A DNA stretch of 64,000 nucleotides from an uncultured Phycisphaerae bacterium. GTDB lineage: Bacteria; Planctomycetota; Phycisphaerae; UBA1845; Fen-1342. This document shows positions 28,019 through 36,521 of this stretch, in pieces. Under the pieces are notes generated by a model. That model saw nothing but the letters and a program-made list of their open reading frames with translations. It was not told where the DNA came from and searched no databases. The position numbers were made by a program, and so were the translations under genes. Location of the stretch: positions 45,229-109,228 of the forward strand of contig CALGJV010000031.1 in assembly GCA_937928595.1 (NCBI GenBank). Reading direction: 5' to 3'. How positions within the stretch are numbered: position 1 is the first letter of the stretch; each line of letters starts with the position of its first letter.

Positions 28019-29776
28019 GTGACGACGACGGACGACAGGCCGGAGCAGGGGGCGGCCGACGCCACGCCGCGGCATTCGGGCGCGCGGGCGTGGATCATTC
28101 GCGGGCTGTACGTGCTGCTGTTGGCGGTGCTGGCCAAGCTGCTGTACCCGTTCACGGCGCTGCCCATCACCTGGGACGAGCTGCTGTACATGGGGGTGGC
28201 GTACACGCCGGAGCCGCAGACCTGCGCGCTCAACCGCTACACGCACATCTACCTGCTTTCGCTGCTGATGTGGCTGGCGAACGATCCGTACCGCGGGGCC
28301 CGGATCCTGTGGTGCCTCGCGGTGGCCGGGAGCTTTACGGCGCTGGTCTGGAGCACGGCCCCGCTGCGAACGCCGCTGCGCGCGTTCGTGCTGCTGACGA
28401 CGACGCTGCTGCTGCTCTCGCAGGATGTGGGCGCCTGGACGCTGGGCATTGCCTACACCGACTACACCGTGATGCTCATCATCACGCTCTCGGCGGCCCT
28501 CGTGCTGCCGCACATCCTGCGCCACCAGCCGATTCCCGCGTGGCTGGCGCTCGTGCTCGGAGCGCTCTTCGTGTTCGGCCTGCGAGCCAAGGAAGTGAGC
28601 CTGGTACTGGGAGTGCTCGTGCCGGTGCTGTGGCTGCAACCGGGCACCGGCTTGCGGCCCACGCGTGCCGGCGCCGCGCGCCTCGGAGCGTACGTCGCCG
28701 GCGGCGCGCTCGCCCTGGGCGTGCTGCTGGCACTGGACGGCTGGCTGCTGGGCGACGCCGGTTTCCTGTTGCGGGCGGAGAGCTGGCGCGCGCTGCTCGC
28801 CTTCAACCAGGTCGCGGGGCGCTACGAGTCCACCCTGAACTGGCTGGGCTGGATGCTGCGGCCGGAGAACTTCACGGCCTTCCTGCTGTACACCGCCACA
28901 CTCGTGGCCGTGGCGGCCGGCACGCGCGACATGCGGCTCATGCTGGTGTTCCTGATACCGCTGCTCTATTTTCTCCAGCTCATCGCGACGTTCGCCACGG
29001 GCAACTCGCTGGTGGTGGCCCGCTACGCGCTGCCCGTGCTCCCGCTGATGTGCCTGGCGGCCGCGTTCGCCGCGGGCCGCCTGCTCGAGCAGACCGCGAC
29101 GGCGCCGTGGGCCCGGGCGGGCGTGCTCTGGGCGGGGGCGTTCCTGGCCGCCGCGGGGCTGGTCTTCGTACTGCTCGGACATGAGCGCTTCGTGTGGCGC
29201 GCGGACCATCGCTTCCTGCACGAGGTGGTCTTTCCGGGCACGGTGTTCGGCGCGGTCACGCTGCTCGCGCTGGCCGCGGCCGGACCGCCGCGCTGGCGTG
29301 CGCCCCTCGGCCTGCTGACGTTCGCGTGCCTGTGCGGCAGCGCGCTGCCGCCGGCACTGCGCGTGACGCACGAGGCGGCGAATCTCGAGCTCAAGCGTCA
29401 CGCGGACAACCGGTTCCACGACCTGCGTTACCTGACCCGGCGCCTGCCGGCCGGTCCGGACACGCGGTTTCTCGTGGCGGCCGATCTGTACGAGCGGCAA
29501 TTGGCCGAGCGGGGGCCCTGGGCGTTCCAGGCGCTGCTGGCCATGGGAACGCGGACGCGGCTGCGGCCGGATCAGATCACGATCGCGGAGGACCTGCCGG
29601 TCCGGCCGACAGACGAGCTGCGGACGTACGACTACGTGGTTGCGTCACCGGAGGCCGCGCAGGGCCTGCTGGCGCGGCTCGCGGACGGGCCCGCGGACGC
29701 CGCGCGGTGGGAGCTGCTGCCCGGACCGCGGTCCGAGGTCAGCGTGCTGCGGCGGACCTCGCCGCCGCGACCGTAG
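28019..29776 (+). CDS. Polytopic membrane protein, probable GT-C type glycosyltransferase
   Basis: A 585-residue integral membrane protein with about ten hydrophobic helices between residues 25 and 450 and a soluble C-terminal domain. An acidic pair in the first periplasmic loop (ITWDELLYMGVAY) recalls the catalytic Asp/Glu of GT39/GT83-like polyprenol-phosphate-sugar transferases, but the family match is loose. GGAGG lies twelve bases before a GTG start. It opens the cell-surface glycan region and could transfer a sugar from a lipid carrier made by the nearby GT2. Its end lies one base from the convergent GNAT gene. The function is inferred from topology and context only. Confidence 0.6.
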   Translation: MTTTDDRPEQGAADATPRHSGARAWIIRGLYVLLLAVLAKLLYPFTALPITWDELLYMGVAYTPEPQTCALNRYTHIYLLSLLMWLANDPYRGARILWCLAVAGSFTALVWSTAPLRTPLRAFVLLTTTLLLLSQDVGAWTLGIAYTDYTVMLIITLSAALVLPHILRHQPIPAWLALVLGALFVFGLRAKEVSLVLGVLVPVLWLQPGTGLRPTRAGAARLGAYVAGGALALGVLLALDGWLLGDAGFLLRAESWRALLAFNQVAGRYESTLNWLGWMLRPENFTAFLLYTATLVAVAAGTRDMRLMLVFLIPLLYFLQLIATFATGNSLVVARYALPVLPLMCLAAAFAAGRLLEQTATAPWARAGVLWAGAFLAAAGLVFVLLGHERFVWRADHRFLHEVVFPGTVFGAVTLLALAAAGPPRWRAPLGLLTFACLCGSALPPALRVTHEAANLELKRHADNRFHDLRYLTRRLPAGPDTRFLVAADLYERQLAERGPWAFQALLAMGTRTRLRPDQITIAEDLPVRPTDELRTYDYVVASPEAAQGLLARLADGPADAARWELLPGPRSEVSVLRRTSPPRP

Positions 29777-29777
29777 C

Positions 29778-30644
29778 TCAGTAGGCGTCGAAATCGAGCG
29801 CCGCGAACTCGACCGTATCCGGCGTCACCGGCGGCGTGCCGGGGACGAGATACCGGATGACGAGGTTGAGCGGCGAGGCGCGGAACCGGTCCGGCAGACG
29901 CGCGCCGCCCAGCGGCCGAAAGCGCACGCGCGCACTGCGACCGATCCAGAGCAGCGGGCGCGGCAGAAGCGGTCGGCGCACGGCCCAGCCATCGAGCGGG
30001 GCGGCTTCGGACAGCGGGTCGAGCTTGAGCAGCGCGAGGATGCCGTAGCGCCCGGTGGGTGCCAGGATCTGCCGGCAGCCGCGCTTCGCCACCAGCGTGT
30101 AGCGGCGCGAGGGATTGCGGACGCGCCAAGCCAGATCGTGCGGTTCCCAGACGCGTTCCCAGGCAGCGGGGGTGGCCCGCGCGTCCAGGGTCGGCGCGGC
30201 CCACAGGATGCGAGCGTCGAGCGGGCCGAGGTCGTGGAACTCCAGCTTGCGGAGAAAGCCGGGCGTGCTGTTGGCGTTCGCGACGCCGATGACGTGGTGC
30301 GCGCCCCGCGTGCGGGCCATTTCGTAGCTCCGCCGGGCGAGTTCCGTGAAGAGGCCCTTGCCCTGGTGCGCGGGATGTACGGCGGTGTTGAGCGACAGGG
30401 CCGCGGGCACGACTTGTCCGTGGATCCGCGCCCGGATCGGGATCACGACGTAGTGCCCCGCCAGCGCGGCCCCGCTCCACGCGTTGTAGCCGATCACCGG
30501 CCCGCTCGGGTTGTCGGCGTACAGCCAACGGACGTAGTCCACGGTCAGGTGGTGGGCGGCGGGCCAGACCGTCGCGAAAAGCTCAACGACCGCCGCGAGC
30601 TCCGCGGTCTCCACGCCCACCGGGCGATACTCGTAATCGGCCAT
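29778..30644 (-). CDS. GNAT family N-acetyltransferase
   Basis: A 288-residue protein. The first 165 residues form a GNAT domain with the acetyl-CoA pyrophosphate loop HPAHQGKGLFTELAR (motif A, Q/RxxGxG/A type) after ALSLNTAVHP. A C-terminal extension of about 120 residues, with strands such as RYTLVAKRGCRQILAP, is typical of GNATs in exopolysaccharide clusters. AGGAAG precedes the ATG. The GtrA/PIG-L gene lies just upstream on the same strand (33 bases), so an acyl transfer to a deacetylated amino sugar is an attractive but unproven role. Confidence 0.82.
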   Translation of the reverse strand: MADYEYRPVGVETAELAAVVELFATVWPAAHHLTVDYVRWLYADNPSGPVIGYNAWSGAALAGHYVVIPIRARIHGQVVPAALSLNTAVHPAHQGKGLFTELARRSYEMARTRGAHHVIGVANANSTPGFLRKLEFHDLGPLDARILWAAPTLDARATPAAWERVWEPHDLAWRVRNPSRRYTLVAKRGCRQILAPTGRYGILALLKLDPLSEAAPLDGWAVRRPLLPRPLLWIGRSARVRFRPLGGARLPDRFRASPLNLVIRYLVPGTPPVTPDTVEFAALDFDAY

Positions 30645-30677
30645 ACTTGCTTCCTGGCCCGGTCGACGGCCCGGCCA

Positions 30678-31916
30678 CTAAGGCGCGGCGCCGCACGCGG
30701 TGGGGCCGGGCGCGGCGGCAATCCGCGCCGCCACGAACTCCCCGGTCGCCGCCCGGAACTCGGCGAACGATACTCCGAACCGGGTCTCGTACAAGAGCGG
30801 ACCCGGGTGCGGCGGCCGGGTGTAATCGATTCCGGCGACCGGCCGGCAGGCGTGCCGCCGCTGAACGACCAGTCGCCAGAACGCCTCGGGTCCCAGTCCC
30901 AGCCATGTCCGCCACTGGCTCGGATGACTGCCCATCAGCCCCAGGCAGAACAGCCCTTCGGCCAGCGTCAGGCGCTGCACTTCGACCGGCCCCGGGCGCG
31001 GGATGAACCGCATGACGCGGAAGGGCAGCCGCGAGCGGGCGTGGTACGCGGGGCACTCGCAGACGCGCGGCACCCCCAGCGTCCGGGCCAGCGCGACGCC
31101 CACGAGGTGCGTGGCGTCGTGGTCGGCATGGCCGCCTTCCCAGGCATGCACGTACACCTCGCCGAGCGGCCGCGCACGGGCGAAGTCCTCGATGGCGGCC
31201 GCAAGGCGCGCGATCGCGCGGTGTGCCTGTCCGTCCGGGATGCCCTGCGTGACACCCAGGTAGAATTGGTGCGTCTCGGGAACACCGAGCTGCGCGAGGG
31301 CCCGCGCGCTCTCACGCCGCCGGACTTCGGGATCCGCGCCCCGGGCCGCGCCGTCGGTCGCGTAAACGCAATACACCGGCCGGCCGGCCGCGACGAGACG
31401 CTTGATCCGCGGCGCGAAGAAGAACTCGTCGTCGGCGTGGGCGAACAGGAAGAGCGCTCCGCTGTCCGGGCCCACGCAGGAGGGCGCGGGCACGGCGGCC
31501 CGCGGCACGAAAATCCAGCACTTGCACAGCAGGAAGCTCGCGAGGAACAGCAGCAGTTCCACGCCGGCCTTGATCAGCACGAGCAGCCCCGGTGCGGCGC
31601 TGCCCGCCGCCAGCGCGCCGAGCCCTTTGATTGCGGCCGTGCTGAGCGCGGTCATGAACAGCCAGGCGGCGACGAAGCGCCGCCCGTAATGGCCGGGCGC
31701 GCGTCCGAGGGCCCGGAATGTGAACACGCCGTTGAGGAAGTACCCGCACACCGCGCCGCTGGCGCGGCCGAGGACGTTGGCGGCCACGGTCTGACCGGTG
31801 GTGAACTGCACGAGGCCGAAGACCGCGACGTCGACGACGTACTGGACGCCCCCGATGACAATGAACCAGGCCAACTCGCGCAGGGTGCCGCGGTTCGCGA
31901 GGGAGCTGTCGGCCAT
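30678..31916 (-). CDS. Fusion of GtrA-like membrane domain and PIG-L (LmbE) deacetylase
   Basis: A 412-residue two-domain protein. Residues about 10-137 form four membrane helices of the GtrA type (IVIGGVQYVVDVAVFGLVQF, then NVLGRASG and GYFLNGVFTF). GtrA proteins are thought to flip polyprenyl-phosphate sugars. Residues about 150-390 form a PIG-L/LmbE zinc-dependent N-deacetylase: AHADDE (H160, D162, D163, E164) and HAWEGGHADHDATH (257-270) supply the metal and catalytic residues. The active site would face the cytoplasm or periplasm depending on helix topology. The fusion links translocation with deacetylation of a HexNAc lipid intermediate. CGAGG precedes the ATG. I know no characterised member. 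Confidence 0.85.
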   Translation of the reverse strand: MADSSLANRGTLRELAWFIVIGGVQYVVDVAVFGLVQFTTGQTVAANVLGRASGAVCGYFLNGVFTFRALGRAPGHYGRRFVAAWLFMTALSTAAIKGLGALAAGSAAPGLLVLIKAGVELLLFLASFLLCKCWIFVPRAAVPAPSCVGPDSGALFLFAHADDEFFFAPRIKRLVAAGRPVYCVYATDGAARGADPEVRRRESARALAQLGVPETHQFYLGVTQGIPDGQAHRAIARLAAAIEDFARARPLGEVYVHAWEGGHADHDATHLVGVALARTLGVPRVCECPAYHARSRLPFRVMRFIPRPGPVEVQRLTLAEGLFCLGLMGSHPSQWRTWLGLGPEAFWRLVVQRRHACRPVAGIDYTRPPHPGPLLYETRFGVSFAEFRAATGEFVAARIAAAPGPTACGAAP

Positions 31917-32062
31917 CGGTCGACCTCGGCGGGAACGGGATGCCCGCGGATGCTAGCGCGAATCCGGTGGCCGGGCAAGCGGTGCGGCGGCGTGCCGCTT
32001 GACGCGCGCGCCCCCGTCGCTACGCTGGGCGCGTCGGCCATGTGCCCCCGGAGAGTTTCCCG

Positions 32063-32791
32063 ATGCCGCCCCTTCCGCCGCGAGTGCTGGCCGTGATTCC
32101 CGCCTACAACGAGGCGGAGAACCTGCCGCACGTCGTGGCGGACATCCGCGCGTGCGCCCCGCACTGGGACATCGCGGTCGTGGACGACGGCTCGCGGGAC
32201 GACACGTCCGCCGTCGCGCGAGGGCTGGGCGTGATCCTCCTGCGATTGCCGGTAAATCTCGGTATCGGCGGGGCGGTGCAGACAGGGCTGATCTACGGCC
32301 ACCGCCACGGCTACGACGTCTGCCTCCAGGTCGACGGCGACGGGCAGCACGATCCGGCCGAATCGGTCCGGTTGATCGAGGTGCTGCGGGAGCAGGATGC
32401 CGACCTGGCGATCGGCTCGCGGTTCCTGCACGGGACCGGCTTCCAGTCGACGTTCGCCCGCCGCGTCGGGATCCGCATCCTGCGGGCGGCGCTGCACGCG
32501 CTGACCGGCGAGCCGATCACCGACCCGACCAGCGGGCAGCGCGCGCTCGGGCGCCGAGCGCTGGCGCTGCTGGCGGCCGATTATCCGCAGGAGTACCCGG
32601 AGCCGGAGGTGGTCTACATCCTGCGGCGGCACGGGCTCCGCGTGGTCGAGGTCCCGGTCACGATGCGGGCCCGGCGGGCCGGCCGGAGCTCCATCCGCGT
32701 CGTGCACTCGGTGCTGTACATGCTGAAGGTGCTCGTGGCGATCCTGATCCATGCGTCACGCGCGCCCGCCAAGGGACGGACAACGTCATGA
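32063..32791 (+). CDS. GT2 family glycosyltransferase, polyprenol-phosphate-sugar synthase type
   Basis: A 242-residue family 2 glycosyltransferase of the DPM1/GtrB kind without membrane helices. AVIPAYNEAENLP starts the nucleotide-binding domain, VVDDGSRDDT and QVDGDGQHDP carry the catalytic Asp residues, and TDPTSGQRALGR and a C-terminal YILRRHGLRVVEVPV complete the family pattern. It would make a polyprenyl-phosphate hexose for transfer on the outer face. GGAGAG before the ATG at 32063 decides the start. Its stop overlaps the DUF2304 start by four bases (ATGA), a common pairing. Confidence 0.88.
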   Translation: MPPLPPRVLAVIPAYNEAENLPHVVADIRACAPHWDIAVVDDGSRDDTSAVARGLGVILLRLPVNLGIGGAVQTGLIYGHRHGYDVCLQVDGDGQHDPAESVRLIEVLREQDADLAIGSRFLHGTGFQSTFARRVGIRILRAALHALTGEPITDPTSGQRALGRRALALLAADYPQEYPEPEVVYILRRHGLRVVEVPVTMRARRAGRSSIRVVHSVLYMLKVLVAILIHASRAPAKGRTTS

Positions 32792-33144
32792 TGCCTCCGC
32801 TGCCGCTGCAAGTGCTGGCGGCGACCGCCTCGGTCGCGTATTTGTTCCTCGTGTTCACCGCGCTGCGGCGCAGCCGCATGGCGGTGCGCCAGTCGGTGCT
32901 GTGGCTGCTGTCCGGCGTCGCGTTTCTGCTGTGCAGCGCCGTGCCGCAGCCGCTGATCTGGGCGGCTCACAAGCTGGGGTTCGAGGCCCCGTCCAACGCG
33001 GTGTTCCTGGTCTGGTTGCTGGCGCTGACGGCGCTCATCTTCTACCAGAGCGTGACCACGTCGCGCCACGCCGGGCAGCTCAAGACGCTCTGCCAGGAAC
33101 TGGCCATTGCGCTGGCGGAACTGGAGCAGCGCCGCAAGACCTGA
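32788..33144 (+). CDS. DUF2304 small membrane protein
   Basis: A 118-residue protein with three hydrophobic helices (about residues 6-24, 36-56 and 70-88) and a charged C-terminal helix (LCQELAIALAELEQRRKT). DUF2304 proteins almost always follow a DPM1-like GT2 gene, as here with ATGA coupling, and are thought to anchor or assist the transferase at the membrane. A GC hairpin follows the stop. Confidence 0.8.
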   Translation: MMPPLPLQVLAATASVAYLFLVFTALRRSRMAVRQSVLWLLSGVAFLLCSAVPQPLIWAAHKLGFEAPSNAVFLVWLLALTALIFYQSVTTSRHAGQLKTLCQELAIALAELEQRRKT

Positions 33145-33152
33145 GCGGTTCT

Positions 33153-33180
33153 CCGCGGGGCCCGCCGGCCGAACCCGCGG
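33153..33180. terminator. Hairpin in the convergent gap after DUF2304
   Basis: CCGCGGG and CCCGCGG form a seven-base stem over a 14-base loop between the convergent DUF2304 and GT2-GT4 genes. It could terminate both. There is no T-run. Confidence 0.4.
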
Positions 33181-33184
33181 GACT

Positions 33185-35266
33185 CTACGCGCGCGTCGCG
33201 CGGCGCCGCAGCAGCTCGTCGAAGTACGGCCCGAACCGGGCCGCATTGATCCGCCAGTCCCAGGCCGCCGCCCGCTCCAGGTTTTCGGCCGACAGCACCG
33301 GCAGCAGCGCCGGCTCCCGCACCAGCCGCCGCAGCGCCGCCTGGAGCGCGGCCACCGAACGCTCCGGCAGGATGAACTCGTGCTGTCGCGGCCCGAAGGC
33401 CTCCGGCACGATCCCCACGTCGGTCGAGACGATCGGCACTCCGCACGCCATGGACTCCAGCACCGGGTTCGGCGTGCCCTCGATCAGCGACGTGCACACG
33501 TACACGTCGATCCCGGCGTACCAGTGCACCATCTCGGCGTGCGGGATGAAGGTGCCGCTGGCCCGGTCGGCCAGCTCCAGCCGCAGCGGCAGACCCTCCG
33601 CGCGCAACTGTGCGACCGCCGGCTTGAGAATCGTCTCCACTCCCTTGTAGTCTTCGCCCGCGCCGCCCCACCGGCTGTTGCCGACCCAGCCGAGCACCAG
33701 CTCGCGCCCGGCCGTCTGCGCCAGCCGCTCGAGCCGCTGCGGGTAGAACAGCCCCCGGTCCACGCCGTCGGGCAGCACGGCCGCGGGCGGCGGGTAGCCG
33801 GGCGCGGCCGCGTAGATCTGCCGCAAGCGCTCGGAGCCGACGTAGTAGCCGGTCAGCAGGTCGGTGTAGAGCGGCCGGCGCTCGGCGAGCTGCTCCGGTG
33901 CCAGCAGGAGGTGGTCGTAGACCGACGTCGACAGCGCCTTGCCGCGCACGTAAGCCGCGAAGAACTGCGCATAGTCGCCGCCGAGGTTGGCGACGTACGA
34001 CTGGTGGTACGGTGACTGGATCAGTTGGAGGTGCTCGCGCCAGAAGAAGTGGACGATGTCGCAGTCGCGGGCCAGCAGCAGCACGCGGATCACGTTGTCG
34101 ACGACGTCCATCGGCACGACGCGGAACTCGAAGCGCTCCGCGAGGTGGCGCTGGAGCTGGCGGGCGATGTTGCCGAAGGCCCAGGACTCGGTGTCGAGGA
34201 CCAGCATGACACGCGGTCGCGCCGGGACGACCGCCACGGCCGGCGCGGCGGCGCGGGACGCGGGGTCCGCGGCGGCCGGCGGCGGCCCGTCGGAGACTTC
34301 GGTCAGACCCAACTGCCGGTGACGGGCCTGCAGCCACTCGTCCACGGCGTCGCTCCAGACGACCATCCCGTACTTGCGTTCGAGGTGCTCGGCCGAGCGG
34401 CGGATCGCATCGCGCGCGAAGCGCTGCCGCTCGTAGTCCTTGTCACTGGCGGTCGTCGGGGCCGGGTGGTCGTGGACCAGCGCGACGGCGCCGCTGTTGC
34501 CAACCTTGAGCCCGGCGCGGAACAGGCGGATCGAGAAATCGATGTCCTCGAAGCCGATGAACATGCCCTCGTCGAACCCGCCCACGGCGGCGAAGGTGTG
34601 CCGGTTGACGACCGCCGCGCCGCCGAACAGGAAGGTTGAAAGGCAGGCGTCGAGCTCGCCCCCGGGGTGCGGGCCCTGCACGTAGGCCGAGCCGGCGCCG
34701 ATGTGGACGCGCCCGCCTTCGACGCAGACGTAAAGATGCCCGCCGCGGGCGAACAGCCGCTGCCCGTCGCGATCGAGGAGCGGCAGGTTCAGGAAGTGGC
34801 AGCCCAGAACCGCCAGGTCGCGCTGCACGCGCGGCAGCGGATTCGACTGGAAGAAGATGTCGTTGTCGAGCAGCAGCACCCAGTCGGTCCGCACGTGCGG
34901 CATCGTCCGGTTGCGCCCGCCGCCGACGCCGTAGTTGGCGCCCAGAACCTCGACGCGCGCGGCGAAGGGGGCCGCGGAGCACGCGGCGCGGAGCGCTTCC
35001 GCCTCCGCCGCCTCCGACCCGTTGTCGATCACCAGCACCTCGCCGCGGAAGTCCGGGATCTGCCGGGCGATCGAGTCCAACAGCGTGCGCGTCAGGCCGG
35101 AGCGGTTGAGCGACAGGCACGAGATCGTGAGGTTCGCGCCGTCGCGGCCGATGTTGGCGGCGGGACCGCGGTGGGCGTCGGCGGCCAGCAGCGCGTGCCG
35201 CCGCTCGTACACGTACGGGACGGTGGCGATGCCCTCCAGCAGCGTGCCCGGCGCCGGCTCGGTCAT
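33185..35266 (-). CDS. Bifunctional GT2-GT4 glycosyltransferase
   Basis: A 693-residue protein with two glycosyltransferase domains. Residues about 45-320 are a GT2 rhamnosyl/galactofuranosyl-type domain (ISCLSLNRSGLTRTL, VLLLDNDIFF as the DxD region, GGFDEGMFIGFEDIDFSIRL as acceptor motif). After a Pro/Ala linker, residues about 360-690 are a GT-B, GT4-like domain (AVLPDGVDRGLF, LGWVGNSRWGG, then the nucleotide-binding EGTPNPVLESMACGVPIVST). The two activities may add successive sugars to the exported chain. It is the last gene of the export operon, 16 bases after the methyltransferase gene, with GAGGAAG before the ATG. Confidence 0.87.
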   Translation of the reverse strand: MTEPAPGTLLEGIATVPYVYERRHALLAADAHRGPAANIGRDGANLTISCLSLNRSGLTRTLLDSIARQIPDFRGEVLVIDNGSEAAEAEALRAACSAAPFAARVEVLGANYGVGGGRNRTMPHVRTDWVLLLDNDIFFQSNPLPRVQRDLAVLGCHFLNLPLLDRDGQRLFARGGHLYVCVEGGRVHIGAGSAYVQGPHPGGELDACLSTFLFGGAAVVNRHTFAAVGGFDEGMFIGFEDIDFSIRLFRAGLKVGNSGAVALVHDHPAPTTASDKDYERQRFARDAIRRSAEHLERKYGMVVWSDAVDEWLQARHRQLGLTEVSDGPPPAAADPASRAAAPAVAVVPARPRVMLVLDTESWAFGNIARQLQRHLAERFEFRVVPMDVVDNVIRVLLLARDCDIVHFFWREHLQLIQSPYHQSYVANLGGDYAQFFAAYVRGKALSTSVYDHLLLAPEQLAERRPLYTDLLTGYYVGSERLRQIYAAAPGYPPPAAVLPDGVDRGLFYPQRLERLAQTAGRELVLGWVGNSRWGGAGEDYKGVETILKPAVAQLRAEGLPLRLELADRASGTFIPHAEMVHWYAGIDVYVCTSLIEGTPNPVLESMACGVPIVSTDVGIVPEAFGPRQHEFILPERSVAALQAALRRLVREPALLPVLSAENLERAAAWDWRINAARFGPYFDELLRRRATRA

Positions 35267-35282
35267 GGCTTCCTCGGTCGTC

Positions 35283-36521
35283 TCATTTCCGTCCGCGCAG
35301 GCGATGGAAGATCCGCCGCCCGAGGCCCCAGACCCGGTTGCCCCACGTGCGCTCGAGATCGGCGACGCGCGTCGCGAGCCACTCGGCGTGCCGCCGCATG
35401 CGGAAGGCCTCCTCCCGCACGTACTCATGCTCGGCCTGCACGGCGGCGAGACGCAGTTCCGTCTGCCGCAGCGCAAGCTCCGCATCGGCTTGAACGCGGG
35501 CCAGGGCCGCCGCGTACTCGGCCTTCGCTTGGTCCAGCGCCGCGGCGCGCTCGGCCTGCGCGGCGGCGAGACGCAGCTCCGTCTGCCGCAGCGCCCGCTC
35601 CGCATCGGCCTGACCCCGGGCCAGGGCCTCGGCGCGCTGCGTCTGCCGGGTCGCCTCGGCTTGCACTGCGTGCAGCTCGGTCCGCAGGTGCACGACCTCG
35701 TCGCGTAGCGCCGCGATGCTCGCGGCCTGCGTGGCCTGCATGCTCGCGGTCATCGAACACGGAAACAGGGCCGTGGTACCGGCCCCGGCGCCATCCGAAG
35801 CGCCGCCCCAGACCGCCGCGAAGTAGCTGCAGTTGGCCTCGGAGACGTTTTCGTCGGCGGGCAGCACGAGATGCTCGCCCGGCCCGTGGGCGGCTAGCAA
35901 GGCGCGGGGATGGTCCAGGCCGCCACCGGTCATCAGGTCGGCGGAGTCTCGGGCACAGTTTGTGAAACCCGCGACGGGCGTGCCCAGCAGCACCTGCCGC
36001 GGCGGCCCGAAGGCGGCCTGCCCCAGCGCGAGGAACTCCTCCAGGCGGAACTTGCGGACATGGAACGGGTTGCGCTCCTCCGACGTGCGGTAATACCACC
36101 AGTCATTCGGGCACGACAGGACCACGATGCCATCCGGCGCCCGCAGCCGCGCCAGTTCCGCCAGGAAGCGCTCCGCATCCGACACGTGCTCCATCGTCTC
36201 GAGCGAGACAATCAGGTCGAACTGCCGGCCGGCGAACAGCTCCGTGAGCCGCAGCGCGTCGTGCACGTGGTAGCGGATGCGCGAGTGCGCGAAGTGCGCC
36301 TGCGCGACGGCCAGCGCCTCCGGGGCCAGATCGACCGCATCGACACTCGCCGCTCCCCACTGTTCGGCCAGCAGGTACGCGCCGTACCCTTCCCCGCAGG
36401 CCACATCCAGCACGCGCCGTCCCGGAGCCAACGCCCGCGCCAGCATGTAGCGCGCCAGGTGGCTGGCAGCCTCGATCGCGTTGTACCGCGCCGTGTCGGC
36501 GAAGCTCAGCCGCTCAATCAT
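35283..36521 (-). CDS. SAM methyltransferase with long C-terminal coiled coil (WbdD-like layout)
   Basis: A 412-residue protein. Residues about 5-160 are a class I SAM-dependent methyltransferase (motif I VLDVACGEGYGAY at 37-49, VDAVDLAPEAL, and SLETMEHVSD). Residues about 255-390 form a continuous coiled coil, followed by a basic, aromatic C-terminal helix (WGNRVWGLGRRIFHRLRGRK) that could bind membranes. A 40-residue period is duplicated in the coil (298-324 and 338-364). In E. coli WbdD, a methyltransferase with a coiled-coil ruler caps O-antigen chains and sets their length before Wzt recognition; the kinase domain of WbdD is absent here. Its ATG overlaps the wzt-like stop by four bases. 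Confidence 0.85.
   Translation of the reverse strand: MIERLSFADTARYNAIEAASHLARYMLARALAPGRRVLDVACGEGYGAYLLAEQWGAASVDAVDLAPEALAVAQAHFAHSRIRYHVHDALRLTELFAGRQFDLIVSLETMEHVSDAERFLAELARLRAPDGIVVLSCPNDWWYYRTSEERNPFHVRKFRLEEFLALGQAAFGPPRQVLLGTPVAGFTNCARDSADLMTGGGLDHPRALLAAHGPGEHLVLPADENVSEANCSYFAAVWGGASDGAGAGTTALFPCSMTASMQATQAASIAALRDEVVHLRTELHAVQAEATRQTQRAEALARGQADAERALRQTELRLAAAQAERAAALDQAKAEYAAALARVQADAELALRQTELRLAAVQAEHEYVREEAFRMRRHAEWLATRVADLERTWGNRVWGLGRRIFHRLRGRK
35431..35628 (-). repeat. Two-copy 120 bp tandem repeat in the coiled-coil coding region
   Basis: A 78-base segment at 35431-35508 recurs at 35551-35628 with 71 identical positions, an offset of exactly 120 bp (40 codons). Most differences are synonymous or conservative (ALRQTELRLAAVQAE against ALRQTELRLAAAQAE). 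The register keeps the reading frame and lengthens the coil by 40 residues. Confidence 0.9.
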
